From positions 1 to 64,000 of the forward strand of contig NZ_JNXC01000002.1 of NCBI RefSeq assembly GCF_000716595.1: 64,000 bases of DNA. Reading direction: 5' to 3'. The translations under genes and the position numbers were made by a program. Below are positions 1 to 9,459 of the stretch, in pieces. This stretch comes from Saccharothrix sp. NRRL B-16314 (lineage in GTDB: Bacteria; Actinomycetota; Actinomycetes; Mycobacteriales; Pseudonocardiaceae). A model generated the notes under the pieces. It searched no databases and was not told the origin of the DNA. It saw only the letters and a program-made list of their open reading frames with translations. Within the stretch, counting starts at the first letter, position 1; each line of letters starts with the position of its first letter.

Positions 1-80
1 TCTCAAAGGAAACCTCTTGACGAGGTTCATAAATTTACTGGCTATTCGGCACGCTGTTGAGTTCTCAAAGAACACGCGCA
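1..80 (-). promoter_or_regulatory. Leader of a 16S rRNA operon with boxA-like antitermination site (rRNA lies beyond the left edge)
   Basis: Read on the minus strand, bases 77-54 give GTTCTTTGAGAACTCAACA, the boxA-type element found in actinobacterial rRNA leaders. It is followed by AATAGCCAGTAAATTT and then a CCTCGTCAAGAGG hairpin ending in CCTTTGAGA, which resembles the sequence just before mature 16S rRNA. The 16S gene itself is outside the window. The match is from memory of actinobacterial leaders, not from a search. Confidence 0.75.
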
Positions 81-180
81 CACCGTCACTCGTCACATTT
101 AGTGATTCGATCCGGGGCTTCTATGTTCCGCCGCACTCCGTTCCGGTTTCTCTCCGGCCCGTTCCGTGCTGACATGGAGA

Positions 181-209
181 AAGTTACACCCCGCCGAACG
201 CGGAGACAA
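181..209 (-). promoter_or_regulatory. Probable rRNA operon promoter
   Basis: On the minus strand a TTGTCT hexamer (209-204) is separated by exactly 17 bases from TAACTT (186-181), a good fit to a SigA-type promoter. It lies about 100 bases upstream of the boxA element, the usual place for an rRNA promoter. Further promoters may lie between 210 and 290, but none could be picked out with confidence. Confidence 0.6.
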
Positions 210-290
210 ATCGGGGTCCTGGGGCCATGTCTTCGCAGGTGGGAGCACGTGCAACGACCCTAGATCCGGATCATGTGTGATCGGGACCAC

Positions 291-1445
291 TCAACCGAGT
301 TTTCCGTGCGGCGCCGACGGCAAGTGCACGGCCACCGACAGCCCTCCGCCGTGCACCGCCGTGGCGTGCACTTGACCCTCGTGAGCTGCGACAGCAGCCC
401 TCACGATGGACAGCCCGAGCCCGGTGCCGGTGCGCGCGGTCCGGTCGGTGCCACCCCGTCGGAACGGCTCGAACAGCTCTTCCACCCGATCCGGCGCGAT
501 CACCGGCCCGGACGACGACACCCGCAGCAACGTCCATTCCGGGCCGCCTTCAGTGCGCACCTCGATCCACCCACCAGGCAGGTTGTGGCGCACGGCGTTC
601 TCCAGCAGGTTCCCCGCGATCCGCTCCAACAAGGCGGGATCGCCGACGGCGGGCGCCGGGGCCGTCACGAACGACACCCGCAGCTGACGGTCCTCCGCCT
701 CCGGCCGCGCGGCCTTCCACGCCCACTCCACCACGGCGTTCAGGTCCACCGGCTCGCGCACCGCCAGCCCGATCCCGTCCGTGCGGGCGAGCAGCAGCAA
801 CGCGCTGACCAGCTGCTCGGCACGTTCCGTCGCGGCACGCACCACACCGGCCATGCGACGCAGTTCGTCGACATCGGCGTCCGGGTCGGCGAGCGTCACG
901 TCGAGTTCGGTGCGGACCACGGCCAGCGGTGTGCGCAGCTCGTGCGAGGCGTTGGCGACGAACCGTCGCTGCGATTCGAACGCCGCCTGCAACCGGTCGA
1001 GCATCTCGTCGAACGTGTCCGCCAGTTCGGCGACCTCGTCGCGCGGGCCTTCCAGGCGCAGCCTCTCCCCCAGTGACTCGGCGGAGAGGCGGCGGGCCGC
1101 GTCGGTGACGTCGTGCACGGGTTGGAGCACGCGCCCGGTGATGGTCCAGGCGAGCAGGGCGGCGGCGGCCACGACGCAGAGGAATGCGACCGAGCCGGAC
1201 CGCAGCACGTCGTCGCGGGCCTGTTCGCCGAGCAAATCGATGAGGGCGCCGGCGTCCACCTCACGTCCGTCGACGATGACGGTGCTGCCTTCCGCGAAGC
1301 GGGGCGACGAGGCGATGACGCGGCCGACCAGCAGCCAGCCGAGCAGGAGCAGCAGGCCGCTGACGAACGCGACCAGGCCCGTCGCGAGGAGGGTCAGCCG
1401 CGTCCGCAGCCCCGGTCCGCGCCTTCCGGCCAGCTCTGAGTTCAG
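291..1445 (-). CDS. Two-component sensor histidine kinase
   Basis: Membrane sensor kinase, probably partner of the response regulator just upstream. Residues ~18-42 and ~85-105 are membrane segments around a short extracytoplasmic loop of about 40 residues. HAMP follows, then the H-box (ASHELRTPLA), an N-box (ENAVRHN) and a G-box (GTGLGLSIV). No ATG, GTG or TTG occurs in frame near the first membrane segment. The reading frame runs back to a CTG that overlaps the regulator's stop as CTGA (1445-1442), so I place the start there; a second CTG at 1409 gives a protein beginning LRTRLTLL. A conventional start would be an internal GTG near 1260, which would delete the first membrane helix. The ligand is unknown. 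Confidence 0.85.
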   Translation of the reverse strand: MNSELAGRRGPGLRTRLTLLATGLVAFVSGLLLLLGWLLVGRVIASSPRFAEGSTVIVDGREVDAGALIDLLGEQARDDVLRSGSVAFLCVVAAAALLAWTITGRVLQPVHDVTDAARRLSAESLGERLRLEGPRDEVAELADTFDEMLDRLQAAFESQRRFVANASHELRTPLAVVRTELDVTLADPDADVDELRRMAGVVRAATERAEQLVSALLLLARTDGIGLAVREPVDLNAVVEWAWKAARPEAEDRQLRVSFVTAPAPAVGDPALLERIAGNLLENAVRHNLPGGWIEVRTEGGPEWTLLRVSSSGPVIAPDRVEELFEPFRRGGTDRTARTGTGLGLSIVRAAVAAHEGQVHATAVHGGGLSVAVHLPSAPHGKLG

Positions 1446-2128
1446 CGTGGGCCTACTTCGGGGAGACCTGCCGTGGGCACGCGGTAGCCGGAGCCGACCA
1501 CCGTGTCGATGATGCCCGGCTCGCCCAGCTTCTTGCGCAGCGTCATGACCGTGACGCGGACGGTGGTGGTGAACGGGTCGGCGTTCTCGTCCCAGACGCG
1601 TTCCAGCAGCTCTTCGCTCGACACGACCGACCCCTTGGCGGCGAGCAGCACTTCCAGTACGCCGAATTCCTTGCGGGTCAGCTCGACGGGTTGGCCGGCG
1701 CGGCGGACCGTGCGGCGGGCCGGGTCGAGTTCGACGTCGCGGGCGGTGAGCAGCGGTGGCGTGGCCGGGGTGGCGCGGCGGGCGAGGGCCCGGACGCGGG
1801 CGACCAGCTCCGGGAACGCGAAGGGCTTGGCCAGGTAGTCGTCCGCGCCGAGGGACAGGCCCGCGACCCGGTCGTCGATGCCGGCACTGGCCGTGAGCAT
1901 CATGACCCTGGTCAGGGCGCCGGAGCTGAGGATCTCCTTGCACAGTTCGTCACCGGACATGCCGGGTAGGTCGCGGTCCAGCACGACCACGTCGTACCGG
2001 GTCACGGTCGCCTTCTCGTGGCCGGTCTCGCCGTCGTACGCGACGTCGACCGCCATACCTTCGCGCCGCAGGCCACGCGCGATCGCGTCGGCCAACGGCA
2101 CCTCGTCCTCGACTACCAGGATCCGCAC
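1442..2128 (-). CDS. OmpR/PhoB-family response regulator
   Basis: 228-residue DNA-binding response regulator. The receiver domain starts with MRILVVEDE, has the acidic pocket at the N-terminus, the phospho-acceptor Asp in VVLDRDLPG (~residue 51) and the conserved Lys in DDYLAKPF. The C-terminal winged helix contains ELTRKEFGVLEVLL and ends with a typical GSGYRVP. GTG at 2128 is chosen because the receiver domain begins immediately there; a longer frame to 2242 has no family support. The stop overlaps the downstream kinase. A paralogous regulator lies at 58045-58710. Target genes are unknown. Confidence 0.92.
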   Translation of the reverse strand: MRILVVEDEVPLADAIARGLRREGMAVDVAYDGETGHEKATVTRYDVVVLDRDLPGMSGDELCKEILSSGALTRVMMLTASAGIDDRVAGLSLGADDYLAKPFAFPELVARVRALARRATPATPPLLTARDVELDPARRTVRRAGQPVELTRKEFGVLEVLLAAKGSVVSSEELLERVWDENADPFTTTVRVTVMTLRKKLGEPGIIDTVVGSGYRVPTAGLPEVGPR

Positions 2129-2318
2129 GCCACAACGGTGCCACACATCCCTGAGAGGCTGCTTAGCGTGAAGCTGTCGGTGCCCTGTCGGCGTGCTGTC
2201 GCAGGGGTGCCCCTGGCCGGGGATCCCCTCGCACATACCCAACCACGAGGGACCGACAGAGCGCGGGCGTCGGCGACTCGAACGCGCGACTCGCGGCGTC
2301 TGGGTGGAGGGCTCGCGT

Positions 2319-2427
2319 GTTCTGAGCGTTGAACTCGGGGGTCCCGAACGTAGGACTCACGTGTGCTGAACGTAGGACTCACGTGTGCTGAACGTAGGAC
2401 TCACGTGTTCTGGGCGTAGGACTCACG
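2319..2427. repeat. Cluster A of 22-bp-period intergenic repeats
   Basis: A GTTCTGAGCGTTGAACTCGGG element (about 2319-2340) is followed by four copies of GAACGTAGGACTCACG starting at 2346, 2368, 2390 and 2412 (the last begins GGGCG). The spacing is exactly 22 bp, with 6-bp spacers TGTGCT, TGTGCT and TGTTCT. It sits between the 3' end of dxs and the promoter side of the response regulator, both leftward. The same elements recur at 15140-15333 and 33020-33126. Confidence 0.9.
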
Positions 2428-2548
2428 CGGGGGTGAGACGCGGCAGCCCCCGGGGTGGCCGGGGGCTGCGGGTGCGGAGCGTGCGGTGTAGCGGAGCGTG
2501 CGTGGTGCGGAGCGTGCGTGGAGCGGTGGGTGGGGTGGGTGGGTGGGG

Positions 2549-4447
2549 TTAGTTTTTGGCGGTTGCGGGGGTGGCGGTGGGTTGGTCGGCTACTACCCAC
2601 TCGGTGATGCGGCGGGCTACGTCCTGGGCGGTCAGGCCGCAGTCGGCCAGGACCTCGGCGCGTTCGCCGTGCTCCTGGAACGCCTGCGGGATGGCCAGGT
2701 CGCGGAGCGGGACGTCGACGGAGGCGTCGCGCAGTGCGGCGGCCAGCGCCCAGCCGAAGCCGCCGTGGCGTCCGCCGTCCTCGACGGTCACCACGAGGCG
2801 GTGTTCGGCGGCCATGGCGACCAGGTCGGCGGGTACCGGGAAGACCCAGCGCGGGTCCACGACGGTGACGCCGATGCCCTGGTCGGCGAGGCGCTGAGCG
2901 GCGGCCAGGCCCAGGGAGCCGAACGCGCCGACCGTCACCAGCAGGACGTCGTCGCCGGAGCGCTGGAGGACGTCGACCTTGCCGACGCGCTCCACGGCGG
3001 GCAGGTCGGGCCCGACCGACGCCTTCGGGTAGCGGACCACGGACGGCGCGTCGGAGATCCGGACGGCCTCGCGCAGCTCCTCGCGGAGCGTGGCGGCGTC
3101 ACGGGGCGCGGCGACGTGGATGCCGGGGATGAGGCCGCAGATGGACAGGTCCCACATGCCGTGGTGGGACGCGCCGTCGGGGCCGGTGATGCCCGCGCGG
3201 TCCAGGACGACGGTGACGCCCTGCTTGTGCATGGCGACGTCCATCAGCAGCTGGTCGAACGCCCGGTTGAGGAACGTCGCGTAGATCGCCACCACCGGGT
3301 GCATCCCACCCATGGCGAGGCCCGCGGCGGACGTCATGGCGTGCTGCTCGGCGATGCCGACGTCGAAGCAGCGGTCCGGGTAGAGGCCGGCGAACTTGTC
3401 CAGCCCTGTCGGGCCGCGCATGGCGGCGGTGATGGCGACCAGGTCCGGCCGCTCGCCGCCCAGGGTCGCCAGCTCCTCCGCGAACACGTGGGTCCACGTG
3501 CGCTTGGACGGGCCGATGTTCTCGCCGGTGATGGGGTCGATGACGCCGGTGGCGTGCATCTGGTCGGCCTCGTGGTTCTCGGCGGGCGCGAAGCCGTTGC
3601 CCTTGCGGGTCACGGTGTGCACGATGACCGGTCCGCCGAACGACTTGGCCCGCCGCAGCGCCGACTCCAGCACGGCGTGGTCGTGGCCGTCGACCGGGCC
3701 GATGTACTTGAGGCCGAGGTCCTCGAACATGGCCTGCGGGCTGAGCGCGTCCTTGATGCCGCGCTTGGCCGCGTGCAGGGCCGCGTAGACGGGCTTGCCG
3801 ACGATCGGGGTGCCCTGGAGGGCGTTCTTGCCGCGTTCCAGGGCGCGTTCGTAGCGGGGCTGCAGGCGCAGGGAGGAGAGGTGGTCAGCCAGGCCGCCGA
3901 TGGTGGGCGAGTAGGAGCGGCCGTTGTCGTTGACCACGATCACCACGGAGCGGTCGACGCCCGCGGCGATGTTGTTCAGGGCTTCCCAGCACATGCCGCC
4001 GGTCAGCGCGCCGTCGCCGACGACCGCGACGACGTGCCGGCGCTCGCCGCCGAGCTGGTAGGCCTTGGCCAGGCCGTCGGCGTAGGAGAGGGCGGTCGAG
4101 GCGTGGCTGTTCTCCTCGATGTCGTGCTCGCTCTCCGACCGCGACGGGTAGCCGGAGAGGCCGCCCTTCTGGCGCAGCGTGTCGAAGCCGTCACGTCGAC
4201 CGGTGAGGATCTTGTGCACGTAGCTCTGGTGGCCGGTGTCGAAGACGACCGAGTCCTGCGGCGAGTCGAAGACCCGGTGCACCGCGATGGTCAGCTCGAC
4301 GACGCCGAGGTTGGGACCGAGGTGTCCGCCGGTCCGGGAGACTTTGTCGACCAGGAACCGCCGGATCTCGGCCGCGAGCCGCACCAGCTCGTCGGCCCCC
4401 AGCCGTTTCAGATCCGCCGGTCCGTGCACGGATTCCAGCAGCGTCAC
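2549..4447 (-). CDS. dxs: 1-deoxy-D-xylulose-5-phosphate synthase
   Basis: Catalyses the first step of the MEP isoprenoid pathway, joining pyruvate and glyceraldehyde 3-phosphate to form DXP with thiamine diphosphate. At 632 residues it has the normal length. Visible signatures include [14 protein letters not shown] near the N-terminus, [13 protein letters not shown], the thiamine-binding GDGALTGG, the pyrimidine-domain DVGIAEQHA and [16 protein letters not shown]. Start GTG at 4447 gives [14 protein letters not shown], typical for actinobacterial Dxs. It corresponds to Rv2682c in the M. tuberculosis order. The gene is leftward and separated by about 70 bp from the methyltransferase behind it. 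Confidence 0.97.
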   Translation of the reverse strand: MTLLESVHGPADLKRLGADELVRLAAEIRRFLVDKVSRTGGHLGPNLGVVELTIAVHRVFDSPQDSVVFDTGHQSYVHKILTGRRDGFDTLRQKGGLSGYPSRSESEHDIEENSHASTALSYADGLAKAYQLGGERRHVVAVVGDGALTGGMCWEALNNIAAGVDRSVVIVVNDNGRSYSPTIGGLADHLSSLRLQPRYERALERGKNALQGTPIVGKPVYAALHAAKRGIKDALSPQAMFEDLGLKYIGPVDGHDHAVLESALRRAKSFGGPVIVHTVTRKGNGFAPAENHEADQMHATGVIDPITGENIGPSKRTWTHVFAEELATLGGERPDLVAITAAMRGPTGLDKFAGLYPDRCFDVGIAEQHAMTSAAGLAMGGMHPVVAIYATFLNRAFDQLLMDVAMHKQGVTVVLDRAGITGPDGASHHGMWDLSICGLIPGIHVAAPRDAATLREELREAVRISDAPSVVRYPKASVGPDLPAVERVGKVDVLQRSGDDVLLVTVGAFGSLGLAAAQRLADQGIGVTVVDPRWVFPVPADLVAMAAEHRLVVTVEDGGRHGGFGWALAAALRDASVDVPLRDLAIPQAFQEHGERAEVLADCGLTAQDVARRITEWVVADQPTATPATAKN

Positions 4448-4520
4448 TGCGCTCCACCTCGCCCTGTGGTCGGCTCCCCGATTGCCCGGTCAGTCTACGG
4501 ACGGAGGGCTGAGACGGCGC

Positions 4521-5750
4521 TCAGCGAACGGGCTTGAGCAGCGCGATGCACTCGACGTGGTGAGTCATCGGGAACGCGTCGAACGCCCTGAGCTGGGCCA
4601 ATTCGTAGCCCTGATGGGCGAAGGAGGCGATGTCGCGGGCCAGGGCGGCCGGGTCGCACGCGACGTACACCACACGAGAGGGTCGACTTCGTGCGATGGC
4701 GGTCACCACGACCTTGCCCGCGCCCTTGCGCGGCGGGTCCAGCACCACGACGTCGGGTGGCAGGTCGGTGAAGTCGGCCGACTCCAGCACCGTCTCCGTG
4801 CGGCCCACGTACCAGTTGACCTGCGGCTGGTCGGACAGGTTGAGCTTGCCGTCCTCGACCGCGCCGTACGACGACTCGACCACCGCGACGGAACCCGAGA
4901 CGCCGACCTGCTCGGCCAGCACGGACGCGAACAGGCCCACGCCGCCGTACAGGTCCCAGGCCCGTTCGCCGGGCTGGCAGTCCGCCCAGTCCCGGACCAC
5001 GGCCGCGAACGTGTCCGCGGCGGCCGGGTGTACCTGCCAGAAGCCGTCCGCGCGCAGGTTCCAGGTCCGGCCCGCGGCGAGTTCGGTCGCCGTGCCGCTG
5101 CCGGCGCGGCGCCGTGCGGGTCCGGGCACGGGACGGCCGCGGCGCACGACCGGCGGGCCGATCTCGGTGAGGTGGACCTGCGCGCCCGCGTCACGGGTGA
5201 CGACGAGCTCGGACTTCGGGGGCCACGTGCGGTCGACGACGTCCTTCAGCGCGTCCGGCACGGCGATGACGCAGTCGTCCACGGCGATGACCTCGTGGCT
5301 GCGGTGGGCGCGGAACCCGGCGCGACCGTCACGGCCGACGGCCATCCGCATCCGGGTGCGCCAGTCCTCCGGCCCGCCGGGCAGGTCCTCGACGATGACC
5401 TCCCAGTCGAGCTTCGCCAGCCGGTGCAGCTGCTCGCTGATCACGGCGGCCTTCAGCTCGCGCTGCGCCTGCCACGACGCGTGCTGCCAGTCGCAGCCGC
5501 CGCACAGGCCGGGGCCCGCGTACGGGCACGGCGGCTGGACCCGGTCCGGGGACGCCTCCAGCACCTCGACGGCGTCACCGCGGCAGAACGAGCCGCCGGT
5601 GTCCTCGGTGATCCGGACGACCACCCGTTCGCCGGGCAGCGCGTGCCGGACGAAGACGACGCGGCCCTCGTGCCGGGCGACGCAGTGCCCGCCGTGGGCG
5701 ACCGCGCCGACCTCCACCTCGATGAGCCGCTGCTTCCAGGTCGCCGTCAC
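4521..5750 (-). CDS. TrmA/RumA-family RNA (uracil-5-)-methyltransferase
   Basis: SAM-dependent methyltransferase of the class that makes 5-methyluridine in tRNA or rRNA. The N-terminal ~65 residues form a TRAM-like beta-barrel. A CGGCDWQHA cysteine motif (part of the Fe-S site in RlmD/RumA) follows. The Rossmann domain has DLYGGVGLFA, the DPPRKGAG substrate motif and a catalytic YVACDPAALARD loop carrying the nucleophilic Cys. The GTG start at 5750 overlaps the stop of the permease gene upstream (GTGA), implying coupling. It matches Rv2689c by position. Which uridine is methylated cannot be told from sequence. Confidence 0.93.
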   Translation of the reverse strand: MTATWKQRLIEVEVGAVAHGGHCVARHEGRVVFVRHALPGERVVVRITEDTGGSFCRGDAVEVLEASPDRVQPPCPYAGPGLCGGCDWQHASWQAQRELKAAVISEQLHRLAKLDWEVIVEDLPGGPEDWRTRMRMAVGRDGRAGFRAHRSHEVIAVDDCVIAVPDALKDVVDRTWPPKSELVVTRDAGAQVHLTEIGPPVVRRGRPVPGPARRRAGSGTATELAAGRTWNLRADGFWQVHPAAADTFAAVVRDWADCQPGERAWDLYGGVGLFASVLAEQVGVSGSVAVVESSYGAVEDGKLNLSDQPQVNWYVGRTETVLESADFTDLPPDVVVLDPPRKGAGKVVVTAIARSRPSRVVYVACDPAALARDIASFAHQGYELAQLRAFDAFPMTHHVECIALLKPVR

Positions 5751-7774
5751 TTGCCGTTCCTCTGATCCTCTTGGCCACGCTTGTCCAGACCGCGCCGGAT
5801 GGCGCCGGGCGCGACGACGTCGTCTTTGTCGGTCACCTTCGAGGATGACGCCAGCTGCCAGGGCACGCTCGTCACCATGACGCCCGGTTGGAACAGCAGC
5901 CTGCCCTTCAACCTCAGGGCGCTCTGGTTGTGCAGGAACTGCTCCCACCAGTGGCCGACCACGTACTCCGGGATGAACACCGTCACCACGTCGCGCGGGT
6001 TGTCCGTGCGGACCCGTTTGACGTAGTCCAGGACCGGCCTGGTGATCTCCCGGTACGGGGACTCGATCACCTTCAGCGGCACCTTGAAGTTCTCCTTCTC
6101 CCACTCCTGCACGAGCCGGCGGGTGTCCATGTCGTCCACGTTGACCGTCACCGCCTCCAGGATGTCCGGCCGGGTCGCCTTGGCGTACGCCATGGCCCGC
6201 AGCGTGGGCATGTGGAGCTTGGAGACGAGCACCATGGCGTGGTTGCGGGCGGGCAGCAGCTTCTGCTGCTCCTTGTTCAGCTCCTGCCGGCGCAGTTCCT
6301 CGGCGACGCGGTCGTAGTGCCGGCGGATCGCGGTCATCAGGCCGTAGATGGCGGCCATCGCGGCGATCGCGATCCACGCGCCCTTGGTGAACTTCGTGAT
6401 CAGCACGATCACCAGGACGGTGGCCGTCATCGCGAGGCCGAAGGTGTTGATCGCCTGCGAGCGGCGCATCCGACGCCGGGCGGCCGGGTCCTCCTCGGTC
6501 GCCAGCAGCCGGTTCCAGTGCCGGATCATGCCGGTCTGGCTCATCGTGAACGACACGAACACGCCCACGATGTAGAGCTGGATGAGCTTGGTGACCTCCG
6601 CGTCGAACGCGATGACCAGCACGATCGCCGCGCCCGCGAGGAACACGATGCCGTTGCTGAACGCCAGCCGGTCGCCGCGGGTGTGCAGCTGGCGCGGCAG
6701 GTACCGGTCCTGGGCGAGGATCGAGCCGAGCACCGGGAAGCCGTTGAACGCGGTGTTCGCGGCCAGCACCAGGATCAGCGCGGTGACACCGGTGATGAAG
6801 AAGAACCCGACCGGGAAGCCCTCGAACACCGCGCCCGCGATCTGGGCGACCATCGTCTTCTGCTCGTAGCCCGCGGGCGCGTTGACGAGCTGGTGCTCCG
6901 GGTCCTCGGCCATCTTCACGCCGGTGAGCTGGGCCAGCACGATCAGGCCCATCAGCATCGTGACCGCTATCAGACCCATCATGAGCAGCGTGGTCGCCGC
7001 GTTGCGCGACTTCGGCTTGCGGAACGCGGGCACGCCGTTGCTGATCGCCTCGACGCCCGTCAGCGCCGCGCTGCCGGACGAGAACGCCCGCAGCACGAGG
7101 AACATGAACGCCAGGCCGACCAGGTGGTCGTCCTCGGCCCGCAGCTCCAGGCCCGCGCTCTCGGCGCGCATCTCGTCGCCGAGGAAGAAGCCCCGGAACA
7201 TGCCGTAGCCGACCATGAAGAGGATACCGACCATGAACGCGTAGGTCGGGATGGCGAACGCGCTGCCGGATTCCCGGATGCCGCGCAGGTTGATCGCGGT
7301 GAGGACGACGATCGCGACGACCGCGAACGCGACCTTGTGGGTGCCGACGAACGGGATGGCCGAGCCGATGTTCGCCGCCGCCGACGCGATGGAGACGGCG
7401 ACGGTCAGGATGTAGTCCACGAGGAGGGCGCTGGCCACGGTGAGGCCCGCTCTGCGGCCCAGGTTCACCGTGGCTACCTCGTAGTCGCCGCCGCCCGAGG
7501 GGTAGGCGTGCACGTTCTGCCGGTAGCTCGCCACGACCGTCAGCATCACGACGACCACCGCCACGCCCACCCACGGCGCGAGGGTGTAGGCCGACAGACC
7601 CGCCACCGACAGCACGAGGAAGATCTCCTCGGGCGCGTAGGCCACGCTCGACATTGCGTCCGAGGCGAACACCGGCAGCGCGATGCGTTTGGGCAGCAGT
7701 GTGTGGGAGAGGCGATCGCTGCGGAAGGGCCTGCCGACGAGGAGGCGCTTGGCCGCGGTTGCGAGCTTGGACAC
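5747..7774 (-). CDS. APC-superfamily amino acid/potassium permease
   Basis: About 675 residues with roughly 12 hydrophobic segments in the first ~480, followed by a ~190-residue cytoplasmic tail. Residues near 30-45 carry ALPVFASDAMSSVAYAPEE, characteristic of the APC group (Rv2690c-like; some members are KUP-like or KimA-like potassium importers). The divergent ceoB/ceoC genes encode TrkA-type K+ regulatory subunits, so a role in potassium uptake is a reasonable inference. GTG at 7774 is the start because upstream sequence in this frame is not family-like. The substrate is unproven. Confidence 0.9.
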   Translation of the reverse strand: MSKLATAAKRLLVGRPFRSDRLSHTLLPKRIALPVFASDAMSSVAYAPEEIFLVLSVAGLSAYTLAPWVGVAVVVVMLTVVASYRQNVHAYPSGGGDYEVATVNLGRRAGLTVASALLVDYILTVAVSIASAAANIGSAIPFVGTHKVAFAVVAIVVLTAINLRGIRESGSAFAIPTYAFMVGILFMVGYGMFRGFFLGDEMRAESAGLELRAEDDHLVGLAFMFLVLRAFSSGSAALTGVEAISNGVPAFRKPKSRNAATTLLMMGLIAVTMLMGLIVLAQLTGVKMAEDPEHQLVNAPAGYEQKTMVAQIAGAVFEGFPVGFFFITGVTALILVLAANTAFNGFPVLGSILAQDRYLPRQLHTRGDRLAFSNGIVFLAGAAIVLVIAFDAEVTKLIQLYIVGVFVSFTMSQTGMIRHWNRLLATEEDPAARRRMRRSQAINTFGLAMTATVLVIVLITKFTKGAWIAIAAMAAIYGLMTAIRRHYDRVAEELRRQELNKEQQKLLPARNHAMVLVSKLHMPTLRAMAYAKATRPDILEAVTVNVDDMDTRRLVQEWEKENFKVPLKVIESPYREITRPVLDYVKRVRTDNPRDVVTVFIPEYVVGHWWEQFLHNQSALRLKGRLLFQPGVMVTSVPWQLASSSKVTDKDDVVAPGAIRRGLDKRGQEDQRNGK

Positions 7775-7856
7775 GGGTCGAAAGCGTAAGGGGTCGCGTC
7801 CCCTGGTCGGACTAATCGTGGGTAGGTTCTCCGAAGACGTCGTTCGGGAGGCTTTC

Positions 7857-8519
7857 GTGCACGTGGTGATCATGGGCTGTGGCCGGGTGGGCTCGTCCCT
7901 GGCCAGGGCGTTGGAGCGCCTGGACCACCAGGTCTCGGTGATCGACAAGGACGCGCAGTCGTTCCGGAGACTCGGCCCGGACTTCCACGGCCAGCAGGTC
8001 GTCGGCAACGGCTTCGACCAGAAGGTGCTGGTCCAGGCCGGTATCGAGCGGGCGGGCGCGTTCGCGGCCGTGTCCAGCGGCGACAACTCCAACATCATCT
8101 CGGCGCGGGTGGCGCGGGAGACGTTCGGGGTGGAGGCGGTGGTCGCCCGGATCTACGACGAGAAGCGCGCCGCGGTGTACGAGCGGCTGGGCATCCCGAC
8201 CGTGGCGACCGTGCCGTGGTCCACCGACCGGTTCCTGCGGATGCTGCTGCCGGAGGGCACGGCGACCGCGTGGCGCGACCCGTCCGGCACGGTGGCCGTC
8301 CTGCCCCTTGAGCTGCACGAGGACTGGGTGGGGCGTACGGTGCGCGACCTCGAGGACGTCGCGCGGTGCCGGGTGGCGTTCGTCATGCGGTTCGGCACCG
8401 GCGTGCTGCCCGACTTGCAGACGGTGCTCCAGGCCGACGACCAGGTGTACGTGGCCGCCCTGTCCGGCACCGTGACCGATGTGGCCGCGGCTGCGGCTCA
8501 CGCGCCCGAGGAGAGCTAG
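7857..8519 (+). CDS. ceoB: TrkA family potassium uptake regulatory protein, first copy
   Basis: 220-residue cytosolic protein with a TrkA-N (RCK) Rossmann domain starting HVVIMGCGRVGSSLA, the GxGxxG nucleotide-binding loop, and Asp in the VIDKD position that usually selects NAD(H). A TrkA-C domain occupies the last ~70 residues. GTG at 7857 begins the Rossmann strand directly. The stop TAG shares its last base with the start of the next gene. In M. tuberculosis ceoB and ceoC sit in the same place and orientation, divergent from the permease. It probably gates a K+ channel or transporter, possibly the neighbouring permease. Confidence 0.92.
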   Translation: MHVVIMGCGRVGSSLARALERLDHQVSVIDKDAQSFRRLGPDFHGQQVVGNGFDQKVLVQAGIERAGAFAAVSSGDNSNIISARVARETFGVEAVVARIYDEKRAAVYERLGIPTVATVPWSTDRFLRMLLPEGTATAWRDPSGTVAVLPLELHEDWVGRTVRDLEDVARCRVAFVMRFGTGVLPDLQTVLQADDQVYVAALSGTVTDVAAAAAHAPEES

Positions 8520-9175
8520 TGCGTATCGCCATTGCCGGGGCCGGCGCGGTAGGCCGGTCCATCGCGGCCGAACTGGTGTCCGACGGGCACCAGGTCATGC
8601 TGATCGAGCGGGACCGCAACCACTTCGAGCCGCACACCGTGGAGCAGGCCGAGTGGGTGCAGGCCGACGCGTGCGAGCTGTCGTCCTTGGAAGACGCCGG
8701 GATGCAGCTGTGCGACGTGGTGATCGCGGCGACCGGTGACGACAAGGTCAACCTGGTGGTGTCGCTGCTGGCGAAGACCGAGTTCGCGGTGAAGCGCGTG
8801 GTGGCCCGGGTGAACGACCCGGCCAACGAGTGGCTGTTCACCGAATCGTGGGGCGTCGACGTGGCCGTGTCCACGCCGCGCATCCTGTCCGCGCTGGTCG
8901 AGGAGGCGGTGACGGTCGGCGACGTGGTTCGGCTGATGACGCTGCGCCAGGGTCAGGCGAACCTCGTGGAGATCACCCTTCCCGGTGACACGCCGCTGGC
9001 CGGGTCCCCGGTGAACGGGCTGGCGCTGCCGCGCGACGCGGCGCTGGTGACGATCCTGCGCGGCGGCCGGGTCATCGTGCCGACGCCCGAGGACACGCTG
9101 GAGGGCGGGGACGAACTGCTGTTCGTCGCCTCCGCCGCCGTGGAGAACGAGATCCGCTCGGCGCTGGGGTACTGA
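8519..9175 (+). CDS. ceoC: TrkA family potassium uptake regulatory protein, second copy
   Basis: 218-residue paralogue of the preceding gene. The N-terminal RCK domain begins MRIAIAGAGAVGRSIA (GxGxxG) with LIERDRNHF at the end of strand two. Residues ~145-218 form the TrkA-C domain (LPGDTPLAGSPV ... GDELLFVAS). The GTG start overlaps the ceoB stop by one base, so the two are cotranscribed and translationally coupled. RCK proteins act as dimers of two Rossmann domains, so CeoB and CeoC may form a heteromer. That is inference. Confidence 0.92.
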   Translation: MRIAIAGAGAVGRSIAAELVSDGHQVMLIERDRNHFEPHTVEQAEWVQADACELSSLEDAGMQLCDVVIAATGDDKVNLVVSLLAKTEFAVKRVVARVNDPANEWLFTESWGVDVAVSTPRILSALVEEAVTVGDVVRLMTLRQGQANLVEITLPGDTPLAGSPVNGLALPRDAALVTILRGGRVIVPTPEDTLEGGDELLFVASAAVENEIRSALGY

Positions 9176-9459
9176 CTCAGGCCCGCTCGGGTTGTCCCCT
9201 GGCGGCGGTCCGCCCACCTGCACGAATTGCCGTTCTGGTGACGTCGCTGCGGCTTGCGGCGCGTGGTTACGGGCTACCTGTGAGCCGGCGCGGAAGGGCC
9301 GTGACGCGGGTGCGTCCTGGGCGGCAGCCTCGTGGTGGAAGGCGCCGCGGATCGGTGAGGCCTGCCTCGATTCAGCCGGGTGTCCGGGCGGGCGGACGAC
9401 GATGCGCCGCCCGTCTTCGCAGCTCGAGCCGGTGACGCTGTGCCGTCCCGGTGGTCCGG
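9176..9459. other. Intergenic region, no feature seen
   Basis: The region between ceoC and the small leftward gene is GC-rich, lies between converging genes, and contains only short shadow frames. No convincing terminator stem with a T-tract, promoter or RNA gene was recognised. Confidence 0.4.

Noticed and set aside
2346..2427. CRISPR array suggested by regular repeats
   Set aside because: Units are 16 bp with 6-bp spacers, far too short for CRISPR, spacers recur, and no cas genes are present.
2498..4537. 679-codon open frame on the plus strand opposite dxs
   Set aside because: It is an antisense shadow of dxs caused by high GC; its composition is biased and no family is recognisable, while the minus-strand frame is a full-length Dxs.
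5747..8098. 783-residue version of the APC permease
   Set aside because: The first 108 residues run into the divergent ceoB region and are unlike the family; GTG at 7774 gives the normal start.
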